Source: Enterobacteriaceae endosymbiont of Donacia sparganii
GTDB taxonomy: Bacteria; Pseudomonadota; Gammaproteobacteria; Enterobacterales; Enterobacteriaceae
Direction of reading: 5' to 3'
Assembly: GCF_012569045.1 (NCBI RefSeq)
Contig: NZ_CP046196.1
Coordinates: 293,382-357,381 of the forward strand
Length of the DNA: 64,000 bases
Under the pieces are notes generated by a model. The model made no database searches, was not told the DNA's origin, and saw only the letters and a program-made list of their open reading frames with translations. Below are positions 9,899-18,562 of this stretch, piece by piece. The position numbers and the translations under genes are program-made. Each line of letters starts with the position of its first letter. Position 1 is the first letter of the stretch.

Positions 9899-11239
9899 TT
9901 AATTATTACAGATAGATATAAATTCTCCATATAAAGAATATATATAAGAATCAATAATTTTAACATTTATAAATTTGCCAATATAATTTATTTTACTCAT
10001 AAAGTATACTATTCTATTATTTTCAGTTTTTCCAAAATATTTATTATTTTGAGGAGATATACCTTCTACTAAAATAATTTGTATTGTATTTAACATTTTT
10101 AAACTAAATTTTTTAGTTTGTTGTGTTATATAATGTTGTAATAAATATAATCTTTTTTTTTTTTCTAAAATATTTATGTTATCTTTCATTTTACTAGCTG
10201 GCGTTCCTGGTCTAGGAGAATAAATAAAACTAAAACCCATGTCTAAATCTAGATCTAAAATTAAAGAAATTGTATCATCAAAATCGCTTTTTGTCTCACC
10301 TGGAAAACCTACAATAAAATCTGAACTAATTTGAATATATGGTCTAATATATCTAACTTTATTTATAATTTTAGTATATTCTAAAATACTATATCTTCTT
10401 TTCATTAGAGATAAAATTCGATCAGAACCACTTTGTACTGGTAAATGTAAAAAATTTACTAATTTAGGAATTTTTTGATATACATTAATTAATTCATCAG
10501 AAAAATCTTTTGGATGACTTGTTGTAAACCTAATTCTTTTTATATTTTCTATTTTAGAAATTAATATTAATAATTTTGCAAATGTATAACATTTTTTATT
10601 TTTTTTATCAATATATTTATAGGAGTTGACATTTTGTCCTAATAAATGTATTTCTTTAACTCCTTGATCAGATAAATTTTTAATTTCTAAAAGAATATCT
10701 TTATAAGGACGACTTATTTCTTTACCTCTAGTATGAGGTACTATACAATAAGTACAATATTTATTACAACCTTCTATAATTGAAATAAAAGAACTTACAT
10801 TTTTTGTTTTTGTCAAAGGAAAAAATTTAAATTTTTCAATTTTAGGAAAACTTATATCAATTAAAAATTTTTTAAATTTACGTATTTTATATATCATTTT
10901 AGGTAATTTATGGAAAGTTTGAGGGCCAAAAATTATATCTACATAATATGCTCTATCTAATATTTTTTTACCTTCTTGTGAAGCAACACATCCCCCTACT
11001 CCAATAATAATTTCTGGATTTTTTTTTTTTAAAATTTTCCATCTTCCTAATTGATGAAATAATTTTTCTTGTGCTTTTTCTCTAATAGAACAAGTATTTA
11101 ATATTAAAATGTTTGCATCTTTTATAGATGTAGTAATTTTACAATTTAACTTATTTTCCATAATATCAGCTATCTTAGAAGAATCATATTCATTCATTTG
11201 ACAGCCCCAAGTTTTAATATATAATTTATTATTTAACAT
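9899..11239 (-). CDS. miaB: tRNA-2-methylthio-N6-dimethylallyladenosine synthase
   Basis: Radical-SAM methylthiotransferase that adds a methylthio group to i6A37 of tRNAs reading codons that start with U. At 446 aa it is somewhat shorter than E. coli (474), mainly at the C-terminus. Auxiliary-cluster cysteines C13, C50 and C84 are present, and the radical-SAM CxxxCxxC is C158, C162, C165. The C-terminal TRAM-like domain ends the protein. It is directly downstream of the Met-Leu-Gln tRNA operon, as in E. coli. miaA, which makes its substrate, is not in the window. No clear Shine-Dalgarno is seen before the ATG. Confidence 0.97.
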   Translation of the reverse strand: MLNNKLYIKTWGCQMNEYDSSKIADIMENKLNCKITTSIKDANILILNTCSIREKAQEKLFHQLGRWKILKKKNPEIIIGVGGCVASQEGKKILDRAYYVDIIFGPQTFHKLPKMIYKIRKFKKFLIDISFPKIEKFKFFPLTKTKNVSSFISIIEGCNKYCTYCIVPHTRGKEISRPYKDILLEIKNLSDQGVKEIHLLGQNVNSYKYIDKKNKKCYTFAKLLILISKIENIKRIRFTTSHPKDFSDELINVYQKIPKLVNFLHLPVQSGSDRILSLMKRRYSILEYTKIINKVRYIRPYIQISSDFIVGFPGETKSDFDDTISLILDLDLDMGFSFIYSPRPGTPASKMKDNINILEKKKRLYLLQHYITQQTKKFSLKMLNTIQIILVEGISPQNNKYFGKTENNRIVYFMSKINYIGKFINVKIIDSYIYSLYGEFISICNN

Positions 11240-11296
11240 AATTTAACAATTATAGTTTTTTTATTAAGTTTTAGAAAATAAAAAAGATAAATAGAT

Positions 11297-11368
11297 CTGG
11301 GGTACCTGGATTTGAACCAGGGATGCCGGTATCAAAAACCGGTGCCTTAACCACTTGGCTATACCCCA
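11297..11368 (-). tRNA. tRNA-Gln(UUG)
   Basis: A complete cloverleaf reads on the minus strand: acceptor TGGGGTA/TACCCCA, anticodon stem CCGGT/ACCGG with loop TTTTGAT (anticodon TTG at 3-5), T-arm CCTGG/CCAGG, discriminator G. It is closely similar to E. coli glnU/W. The 3' CCA is not encoded. It is the last member of the Met-Leu-Gln cluster upstream of miaB. Confidence 0.97.
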
Positions 11369-11374
11369 AATTTT

Positions 11375-11465
11375 TACGGAAGACGAGACTTGAACTCGTA
11401 TTATTTTATAATTAAATAGCCAGAACCTAAATCTGGTGCGTCTACCAAAATTCCGCCACTTCCGC
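11375..11465 (-). tRNA. tRNA-Leu(UAG)
   Basis: A class II tRNA of 91 nt with a long AT-only variable arm. Anticodon stem CCAGA/TCTGG holds loop TTTAGGT (anticodon TAG). Similar to E. coli leuW, its syntenic counterpart. The first acceptor pair is G1-U72 rather than G1-C72, the discriminator is A, and CCA is not encoded. Confidence 0.96.
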
Positions 11466-11487
11466 AAAATTATTTTTAATTTTATAA

Positions 11488-11563
11488 TAGCTACGATGGG
11501 AATTGAACCCATGACCTCAGCGTTATGAATGCTGTGCTCTAACCAAAACTGAGCTACGTAGCC
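11488..11563 (-). tRNA. tRNA-Met(CAU), elongator
   Basis: Acceptor GGCTACG pairs with CGTAGCT (G1-U72 wobble), discriminator A, anticodon CAT in loop TTCATAA. The acceptor matches elongator methionine (E. coli metT/metU), not the initiator or the Ile-lysidine tRNA. The anticodon stem CAGCA/CGCTG ends in an A31-C39 mismatch. CCA is not encoded. It is the first gene of the three-tRNA operon. Confidence 0.94.
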
Positions 11564-11579
11564 TAAAATTTGTACTTAT

Positions 11580-11608
11580 ATTATGTAAATAATAAAGTAT
11601 AACGTCAA
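11580..11608 (-). promoter_or_regulatory. sigma-70 promoter of the Met-Leu-Gln tRNA operon
   Basis: On the minus strand TTGACG (11608-11603) and CATAAT (11585-11580) are separated by exactly 17 bases, and the first tRNA begins 16 bases downstream of the -10 box. It is one of the cleanest sigma-70 promoters in the window, as expected for a stable-RNA operon, and may also read into miaB. Confidence 0.75.
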
Positions 11609-11666
11609 CTAATTTATTCATTTAAATTTATATTTAAATTAAAATTGTGAAAAGAGTAAAATAAAT

Positions 11667-13331
11667 ATGTATAAATATAATAATTTTTATAAAAAAAACT
11701 TTATTTTTAAAATAATTGAAAATGATATAAGAAATAAAAAATATAACATAATATGTACTAGATTCCCTCCAGAACCTAATGGGTATCTCCATATAGGACA
11801 TATTAAATCAATCTGTTTAAATTTTTCTATAGCTAAATTTTATAAAGGAATATTTTTTTTAAGAATTGATGATACTAATCCTTCAACTGAAAATATAAAA
11901 TATATTAAATCTATAAAAAAAGATTTAATATGGTTAGGATTTAAATGGGATAAAAATATTAAATATTCATCAAATTATTTTGATTTAATATATAAATATG
12001 CAATAGAATTAATTAAAAAAAATTTAGCTTATGTTGATGAATTAAATATAAAAGATATTAAAAATTATAGAGGTACATTATTAATACCAGGAAAAAATAG
12101 TCCATATAGAAATCGTTCAATAGAAGAAAATTTAGAATTATTTAAAAAAATGCGTTTAGGTAGATTTCCCGAAGGTAAAGTATCTTTACGTGCAAAAATA
12201 GATATGCAATCAAAAGTTATTGTGATGAGAGATCCTGTTTTATATAGAATTAAATTTCAAGAACATCACCAGACTGGTAAAAAATGGTGTATATATCCAA
12301 CTTATGATTTTAGTCATTGTATAGCTGATGCAATTGAAGGTATTACACATTCTTTATGTACATTAGAATTTCAAGATAATAGAATTTTATATGATTGGAT
12401 ACTTAATAATATTAGTATAAAACATCATCCAAAACAATATGAATTTTCAAAATTAAAAATAGAATATGGAATAACTTCAAAAAGAAATATTAATATATTA
12501 ATAAAAAATAAAATTGTTAGTGGATGGGATGATCCTCGTTTATTAACTATTTCCGGATTACGTAGGAAAGGATATACTGCTTCATCTTTAAAAGATTTTT
12601 GTTATCGTATAGGTATAACTAAACAAAATAATATTATAGAAATATCTTCTTTAGAATCTTGTATAAGATTAGAATTAAATAAAATAGCACCTAGAGCAAT
12701 GGCAGTATTAAGACCTTTAAAAATTATTATTGATAATTTTCCATCAAATAAAAAAATAAAATTATTAATTCCTAATCATCCTAATAATAAAAACATGGGA
12801 TATAAAAATATTTATTTTACTAAAGAAATATATATAGATATTTTAGATTTTTCTGAAATAGAAAAAAAAAATTATAAAAGACTTATTTTAGGTGGTAAAG
12901 TACGATTAAGATATTCATTTATAATTAAAGCAAAAAAAATAATTAAAAATAAAAATGGAAATATTACTTGTATACATTGTATTTATTATAAAGATACATT
13001 AGGAATTAAAATAGATAAAAAAAAAAGAATCATAAAAGGTATAATTCATTGGATATCTTGTTCTTATTCTAAACCAGCTTTATTTTATTTATATAATAAT
13101 TTATTTATAAAAAAAAATATCAATAATATTGATAATATTTTATCTTTTTTAAATAAAAAATCATTATTAATATATAATGGTTTTATAGAAAAAAATTTAT
13201 TACAATTAAATAATAATAATCAACATTTTCAATTTGAAAGAGAGGGGTATTTTTTTTTTGATAAAAAATATTCAAATAAAAATAAAATAATTTTTAATAG
13301 AATTATTTCATTAAAAAAAAAAAATAATTAA
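11667..13331 (+). CDS. glnS: glutaminyl-tRNA synthetase
   Basis: Class I synthetase that charges tRNA-Gln directly. The 554 aa length equals E. coli GlnS. PPEPNGYLHIGH carries the HIGH motif (42-45); QDNRILYDW, RAKIDM and the anticodon-binding beta-barrels are recognisable to the C-terminal FQFEREGYF. The second signature reads ITSKR where E. coli has VMSKR, so the Met of the MSK motif is Thr. It is divergent from the tRNA operon and convergent with fldA. The last codons include a run of A residues but stay in frame. Confidence 0.98.
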   Translation: MYKYNNFYKKNFIFKIIENDIRNKKYNIICTRFPPEPNGYLHIGHIKSICLNFSIAKFYKGIFFLRIDDTNPSTENIKYIKSIKKDLIWLGFKWDKNIKYSSNYFDLIYKYAIELIKKNLAYVDELNIKDIKNYRGTLLIPGKNSPYRNRSIEENLELFKKMRLGRFPEGKVSLRAKIDMQSKVIVMRDPVLYRIKFQEHHQTGKKWCIYPTYDFSHCIADAIEGITHSLCTLEFQDNRILYDWILNNISIKHHPKQYEFSKLKIEYGITSKRNINILIKNKIVSGWDDPRLLTISGLRRKGYTASSLKDFCYRIGITKQNNIIEISSLESCIRLELNKIAPRAMAVLRPLKIIIDNFPSNKKIKLLIPNHPNNKNMGYKNIYFTKEIYIDILDFSEIEKKNYKRLILGGKVRLRYSFIIKAKKIIKNKNGNITCIHCIYYKDTLGIKIDKKKRIIKGIIHWISCSYSKPALFYLYNNLFIKKNINNIDNILSFLNKKSLLIYNGFIEKNLLQLNNNNQHFQFEREGYFFFDKKYSNKNKIIFNRIISLKKKNN

Positions 13332-13347
13332 TTATTAATTAATAAAA

Positions 13348-13380
13348 TAAAATCAATTATATTTTATATAATTGATTTTA
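13348..13380. terminator. bidirectional AT-only terminator hairpin between glnS and fldA
   Basis: A perfect 15-bp inverted repeat (13348-13362 with 13366-13380) with a TTT loop fills the 55-base gap between two convergent genes, 17 bases after the glnS stop and 7 bases after the fldA stop. T-rich sequence follows on either strand. The stem has only one G-C pair. Confidence 0.75.
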
Positions 13381-13386
13381 TAATTA

Positions 13387-13899
13387 TTATATTTTTAATT
13401 CTTTTAATATCTGTTTTATCCAAGTATTAATACGTAAATTAGTTAATTCTGGTTGTCTATCTTCATCTATAGTTAATCCTAAAAAATAATTTTTATTTTT
13501 TAAACTTTTAGTACTATGAAAATAGTATCCTTTAGTAGGCCAATATCCTATAATTCTCGCTTTATTTATTTTAACTATATTATAAATAATGCTAATAGCA
13601 TCACAAAAATATTCTCCATAGTCTTCTTGATCACCACAACCAAATAAACCTAAAATTTTGTTTTTAAAATTAATTTTTTCTAAAGTAGGTAAAAAATATT
13701 CCCAATCACATTGAACTTCTCCATAATACCATGTAGGAATTCCAAATAAAAGAATATTATATTGTTCAATATCTTTTTGTTCTACTTGAGCGATATTAAA
13801 TATTGAAGAAATTTTATTTCCTAATTTTTTATATATATTACAAGCAACATTTTCAGTATTACCTGTATCACTACCAAAAAAAATTCCAATTTTTGACAT
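13387..13899 (-). CDS. fldA: flavodoxin 1
   Basis: Small FMN electron carrier that in enteric bacteria reduces radical-SAM and other enzymes; here it could feed MiaB. The 170 aa length fits the 176 aa family member. The FMN phosphate loop [11 protein letters not shown] (9-19), the [10 protein letters not shown] segment and [15 protein letters not shown] are intact. It lies 25 bases downstream of ybfF, as in E. coli; the usual neighbours seqA and fur are absent. Its 3' end faces glnS across a shared terminator. Confidence 0.97.
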   Translation of the reverse strand: MSKIGIFFGSDTGNTENVACNIYKKLGNKISSIFNIAQVEQKDIEQYNILLFGIPTWYYGEVQCDWEYFLPTLEKINFKNKILGLFGCGDQEDYGEYFCDAISIIYNIVKINKARIIGYWPTKGYYFHSTKSLKNKNYFLGLTIDEDRQPELTNLRINTWIKQILKELKI

Positions 13900-13924
13900 T
13901 TTTTATTATTTTCTCTAAAAAATA

Positions 13925-14704
13925 TTATTTATAACATAATTTTAATATTAAATTAAATACTAATTTTGTATTTTCAATATGTAATAAATGACCAGCATTT
14001 TCAATATTATATATCCTAGCATTAGGAAATTGATAAAATATTTTATTATAATAAATTTTATTTATATAATTTGATTGTTCTCCCTTTAAAAAAACAATAT
14101 TTCCATTCCATGGAGAAATTAAATGCCAATTTAATATTTTTTCATATTCTTTTTTTAATATTGGTAAATTAAAGTCCCATTTACCATTTATAAATGTTTT
14201 TAATAATGCGCTTATTATATATTTATTTTTAATATATTGTTTAAACATATGAAATACATTTTTTCTTATTAAAATTTTTTTTTTATATACTTTTTCTAAT
14301 ATAAAAAAAATATTATTAATAACATTTTTATATTTTACAGGAGCTATATCTAAAATAATTATCATTTTAATATTATTAGGTAATATAAATTGAGTAAGAT
14401 TCATAGCTATTTTCCCTCCCATTGAATGCCCAATAATAATAATATTTTTTTTAATATTTAAAAAATTTAATGTATCTAATATATCTTGAGATAAAAAAAG
14501 ATAATCCATTTTATTATTTTGAGGAGATAAACCATGATTTCTAATATCTAACAATAATATTTTATATTTTAAATATTTATTTAAAAATTTACCCATAAAA
14601 TATAAACTTTTTTTATTTCCAAATAATCCATGTAATATAATAATTGTATATTTATTTTTAATAAATAAATTATTATTTGGAATAATTAAATAACTAAGAA
14701 TCAT
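13925..14704 (-). CDS. ybfF: alpha/beta-hydrolase esterase YbfF
   Basis: Predicted carboxyl-/thio-esterase of the alpha/beta-hydrolase fold, physiological substrate unknown. At 259 aa it matches the E. coli protein (254). It shows LHGLFGN (oxyanion region, 24-30), DIRNHGLSP, the nucleophile elbow GHSMGG with S94 and a catalytic His at about 239 in ENAGHLLHIEN. It is the first gene of the ybfF-fldA pair and is divergent from pgi. Its retention in such a small genome suggests a useful role, but the sequence does not say which. Confidence 0.93.
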   Translation of the reverse strand: MILSYLIIPNNNLFIKNKYTIIILHGLFGNKKSLYFMGKFLNKYLKYKILLLDIRNHGLSPQNNKMDYLFLSQDILDTLNFLNIKKNIIIIGHSMGGKIAMNLTQFILPNNIKMIIILDIAPVKYKNVINNIFFILEKVYKKKILIRKNVFHMFKQYIKNKYIISALLKTFINGKWDFNLPILKKEYEKILNWHLISPWNGNIVFLKGEQSNYINKIYYNKIFYQFPNARIYNIENAGHLLHIENTKLVFNLILKLCYK

Positions 14705-14787
14705 ATAAAATTAAATTTATTTAAAAAGTATATTTTATCATATAAAAAAAATTTTAAAAATTGAATTTTTAAAAAATTTAAAAATTA

Positions 14788-14796
14788 TGATATAAT
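14788..14796 (+). promoter_or_regulatory. extended -10 promoter of pgi
   Basis: TGATATAAT gives a perfect TGn plus TATAAT extended -10 element in the 172-base gap between divergent ybfF and pgi. The sequence 17 bases further upstream (TTTAAA) is a poor -35 box, which extended -10 promoters tolerate. The implied leader of pgi is about 75 bases. Confidence 0.55.
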
Positions 14797-14876
14797 CTAT
14801 TATAAAATAATGTATTTTTTATTTAAAAATAATTTTTATTTAAAAAATTTTAATTTTATTATATTAATAATATTAT

Positions 14877-16493
14877 ATGAAAAATATTAATCCTGTAAAA
14901 ACTTATTCTTGGAAAAATTTACAAAATCATTTTAAAAAAATTAAAAAATTAACTATTAATGATTTATTTTTAATAGATAAAAATAGATTTAAAAATTTTT
15001 CTATTAATTTTGAAAATAAAATTCTTTTTGATTATTCAAAAAATTTTCTTAATAATGAAACTATGATTCATTTATTTAATTTAGCAAGAGAAACTAAGTG
15101 TATTGAAGCTATTAATGCTATGTTTTATGGTAAGAAAATTAATATAACAGAACATAAATCTGTTTTACATACAGCATTAAGAAATGATAATATCCATTTT
15201 TTTTTAAAAAAACATCAAATATATGATGATATAAAACAAATTTTAAAAAAAATGAAAAATATTTCTGATAATATTATTTTAGAAAAATGGAAAGGTTATA
15301 CAAATAAAAAAATAAAAAATATTATAAATATAGGCATAGGTGGTTCTCACTTAGGTCCTTTAATGATTACAGAATCATTAAAATCTTATAAAAATAAATT
15401 AAATTTATTTTTTTTATCTAATATTGATTCTAATCAATTAATAAATATTATTACTAAAGTAAAACCAGAAGAAAGTTTATTTATTATTGCTTCAAAAACT
15501 TTTAATACACAAGAAACAATAACTAATGCTTTAAGTATAAAAAAATGGTTTATAAAAAATATAAATATAGATTTTAATAAAAATATTTTTTCTAAACATT
15601 TTATTGCTGTTACAAATAATATTGATGCAGCTATAAATTTTGGTATTGATAAAAATAATATTTTACCTTTATTATCTGAAATAGGAGGACGTTTTTCTTT
15701 ATGGTCTTCTATAGGATTATCAATATCTTTAGCTATTGGTTTTAATAATTTTAAAAAATTATTACAAGGTGCTAATAAAATGGATCAACATTTTTTTTCT
15801 AATCCTATAGATAAAAATATTCCTATTATTATGGCTTTAATTAGTATTTGGTATAGTAATTTTTGGAATACAGAAACAGAAGCAATAATTCCTTATTGTG
15901 AAAATATGCGTTTTTTACCTGCATATTTACAACAATTAAATATGGAATCTAATGGTAAATCTATAGATAGAAATAAGAATAGAATAAAATATCAAACTAG
16001 TTCTATTATATGGGGTGATATAGGTACTAATGGACAACATTCTTTTTTTCAAATGTTACATCAGGGAACTAAATTAATACCATGTGATTTTATATCTTTT
16101 GCTATATCTAATAATAATAATTATCAAGATCATCATATTAAACTTATTGCAAATTATATTGCACAAACAAAAGCACTAGCATTTGGTAATATTGATGATT
16201 ATATATGTAAAAAAAATATATATCAATGTTGTTTTGGCAATAAACCTAGTAATTCTATTTTTTTAAAAAAAATAACTCCTTATAATTTAGGGTTATTAAT
16301 TTCATATTATGAACATAAAATTTTTATACAAGGAGTAATTTTAAATATATTTTCTTTTGATCAATGGGGTGTTGAATTAGGAAAAAAAATAACTAATTTT
16401 TTAGTTGAAGATTTAAATCAAAATATTCAAAAAATAAATAAATATGATAGTTCATCTCAAGGATTAATTAATTTTTATAAAAATTTTAATTAA
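14877..16493 (+). CDS. pgi: glucose-6-phosphate isomerase
   Basis: Interconverts glucose-6-phosphate and fructose-6-phosphate in glycolysis and gluconeogenesis. At 538 aa it compares with 549 in E. coli. The sugar-phosphate binding GIGGSHLGP (E. coli GSDLGP), SKTFNTQET, EIGGRFSLWSSIGL, NMESNGK and the catalytic region GTNGQHSFFQMLHQGTK are present. It stands alone on the plus strand between minus-strand blocks, with an extended -10 promoter upstream and no clear Shine-Dalgarno before the ATG. Confidence 0.98.
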   Translation: MKNINPVKTYSWKNLQNHFKKIKKLTINDLFLIDKNRFKNFSINFENKILFDYSKNFLNNETMIHLFNLARETKCIEAINAMFYGKKINITEHKSVLHTALRNDNIHFFLKKHQIYDDIKQILKKMKNISDNIILEKWKGYTNKKIKNIINIGIGGSHLGPLMITESLKSYKNKLNLFFLSNIDSNQLINIITKVKPEESLFIIASKTFNTQETITNALSIKKWFIKNINIDFNKNIFSKHFIAVTNNIDAAINFGIDKNNILPLLSEIGGRFSLWSSIGLSISLAIGFNNFKKLLQGANKMDQHFFSNPIDKNIPIIMALISIWYSNFWNTETEAIIPYCENMRFLPAYLQQLNMESNGKSIDRNKNRIKYQTSSIIWGDIGTNGQHSFFQMLHQGTKLIPCDFISFAISNNNNYQDHHIKLIANYIAQTKALAFGNIDDYICKKNIYQCCFGNKPSNSIFLKKITPYNLGLLISYYEHKIFIQGVILNIFSFDQWGVELGKKITNFLVEDLNQNIQKINKYDSSSQGLINFYKNFN

Positions 16494-16563
16494 AATTAAT
16501 TATTAATAATAAAAAAATCATTTTATAAAATTTTATTACTTAAATTATTCTAAAATTTTTAAT

Positions 16564-18276
16564 TTATCTTAAATATTTTTTTATAAATTTTTTTTTTTTA
16601 AATTTAAAATTTAAATTTTTATGAGATTTTTTAAATTTAAATATTGATTCAAAATTAATACTTTTATTTAAAATTTTAATTTTTTTAGAAAAATTCATAA
16701 TATTTTTCTTAATAATTGAAGATAATTCAATAGTAGAATAATCAGCAAATAATTTTATATTGCCAATATCATTACTATTTATTTTACATTCATTAATAAT
16801 AGCACCTACAATATGTCTAATTTCTACTTTATCTTTTTTGCCTATATTTATACGATAAATATTCATATAATTTTTTATTTTTCTATATTTTTTAGTATAT
16901 TTATTTTTAATAAAATTTAATTTTTTATTAAATTGTTTTTTAAAATTATGTATAGGATCTGGGGGTAATATTAAAGGTCTTTTATTTTGAGATAATTTTA
17001 ATAAAATTGCTATTAGTTTTTCTTGATTTATATCACTTTTAAGTATTAATGTTGAAATAATATTTTTATATTGTATTAAGTCTATATTATTTATAGAATT
17101 TTCCTCTTCTTTTATTTTAATTATAAATTTTTCTAATCTTTTTTGACATAAAATTTTAGAATTAGGTAATAAGATTTCATTAATAGAACATTTTATTCTA
17201 CGTTCAATATTTTTAAGTAATCTTTTTTCTCTATATTCAATAAATGTTAAAGATTTACCTTGTCTACCTGCTCTTCCTGTTCTTCCTATACGGTGAATAT
17301 ATGATTCAATATCCATAGGAATATCATAATTTATAACTAAATCAATTCTATCTACATCTAATCCTCTTGCTGCAATATCGGTAGCAATTAAAATATCTAA
17401 TTTACCTTTTCTAAATTTTTCTAATGTTTTTTCTCTATTATTTTGATTCATATCTCCATTTAAAGCAGCACTATTATAACTAAATTGTTTTAATATATCT
17501 GCTATTTCAATAGTTGAAATTTTAGTTTTAACAAAAATTAAAGCTGCATCAAAATTTTCAGTTTCTAAAAATTTCATTAAAGCATCTATTTTTTTACCAT
17601 ATATTAACCAATAAGTTTGTTTGATATCCGGAATAGTTTTAGTATCTGTTTTTATAGATACTTCATATGGATTAAACATAAAATTTTTAGTTATATTTTT
17701 AATTCTTTTAGGCATAGTTGCTGAAAATAATGAAGTTTGATATCCTTTAGGAATTGTAGATAATATTTTTTCTACATCTTCTATAAATCCCATTCTTAAC
17801 ATTTCATCTGCTTCATCTATTACTAAACTATTTAATTTAGATAAATTAACAGTTTTTCTTTGAATATGATCTAATAAACGTCCTGGAGTTGCTATAATAA
17901 TTTGAACTCCTAAATGTAAACGTTTAAGTTGTATTTGATAAGATTGTCCTCCATATAAAGCTAAAATATTAATTCCATTAATATATTTTGCAAAGATAGA
18001 AGCTGCTTCAGCTACTTGTATTGCTAATTCTCTTGTAGGTGTTAAAATTAATACTTGTGTTTTTTTAATAGATAGATTTAAATTATTTAATAAAGGTAAT
18101 ATGAATGCAGCAGTTTTACCACTACCTGTTTGTGCTATTCCTAATACATCTTTTTTTAATAATAAATAAGGAATACATTTTTTTTGGATAGGAGATGGTT
18201 TTATGTATCCTATATCTTTTAATGATTTTAAAATAAATTTATTTAAACCAAATTTAGTAAAAGTAATATTCGTCAT
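16564..18276 (-). CDS. deaD: ATP-dependent RNA helicase DeaD (CsdA)
   Basis: DEAD-box helicase acting in ribosome assembly and mRNA turnover, especially in the cold. I start it at the ATG giving MTNITFTKFGL, matching the family; another ATG six codons upstream has no ribosome binding site, whereas a GAGG lies 12 bases before the chosen one. Length 570 aa (E. coli 629). Motifs: AQTGSGKT (48-55), PTRELA (80-85), DEAD (154-157), SATMP, HRIGRTGR, then the C-terminal RNA-binding domain KVEIRHIVGAI. The Arg/Gly-rich tail of the E. coli protein is missing and a short Lys/Phe-rich tail remains. It ends the nusA-pnp block; nlpI, normally between pnp and deaD, is gone. Confidence 0.96.
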   Translation of the reverse strand: MTNITFTKFGLNKFILKSLKDIGYIKPSPIQKKCIPYLLLKKDVLGIAQTGSGKTAAFILPLLNNLNLSIKKTQVLILTPTRELAIQVAEAASIFAKYINGINILALYGGQSYQIQLKRLHLGVQIIIATPGRLLDHIQRKTVNLSKLNSLVIDEADEMLRMGFIEDVEKILSTIPKGYQTSLFSATMPKRIKNITKNFMFNPYEVSIKTDTKTIPDIKQTYWLIYGKKIDALMKFLETENFDAALIFVKTKISTIEIADILKQFSYNSAALNGDMNQNNREKTLEKFRKGKLDILIATDIAARGLDVDRIDLVINYDIPMDIESYIHRIGRTGRAGRQGKSLTFIEYREKRLLKNIERRIKCSINEILLPNSKILCQKRLEKFIIKIKEEENSINNIDLIQYKNIISTLILKSDINQEKLIAILLKLSQNKRPLILPPDPIHNFKKQFNKKLNFIKNKYTKKYRKIKNYMNIYRINIGKKDKVEIRHIVGAIINECKINSNDIGNIKLFADYSTIELSSIIKKNIMNFSKKIKILNKSINFESIFKFKKSHKNLNFKFKKKKFIKKYLR

Positions 18277-18371
18277 ATAATAAACATACCTCATTTTAAA
18301 TATATAATTTTAAAAAAAATTAGTAATTATCTAATAATTAATAGATAGGATGATGAAAGTTTATAATTAAA

Positions 18372-18405
18372 TTGTAATTATGTTTATAACACAACATAAT
18401 TACAA
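18372..18405. repeat. 12-bp perfect inverted repeat between pnp and deaD
   Basis: TTGTAATTATGT (18372-18383) and its exact complement (18394-18405) flank a 10-base loop. It lies about 157 bases past the pnp stop and 96 bases before the deaD start, so it could terminate pnp transcripts or shape the deaD leader. Only a short T-rich stretch follows on the minus strand. The rest of the 286-base gap shows no gene. Confidence 0.5.
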
Positions 18406-18562
18406 ATATTAAAATACTTAATATAAATAATAATTTTACAATTAATCTTTATAAATTACTATATTTAATAAATATTTTTATTTTTAAAAAATATTATTTC
18501 TTAAAAAAATTTATATAATTATTTATAAATAAATTTTTAATAAAAAAATAAATTATTAAAAA

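Noticed and set aside
11264..11512. An 82-codon frame on the minus strand
   Set aside because: It covers tRNA-Gln, tRNA-Leu and part of tRNA-Met; it is not a protein gene.
11488..11563. tRNA with CAU anticodon as the Ile-lysidine tRNA
   Set aside because: The acceptor GGCTACG and discriminator A match elongator tRNA-Met at its syntenic position, not the Ile tRNA.
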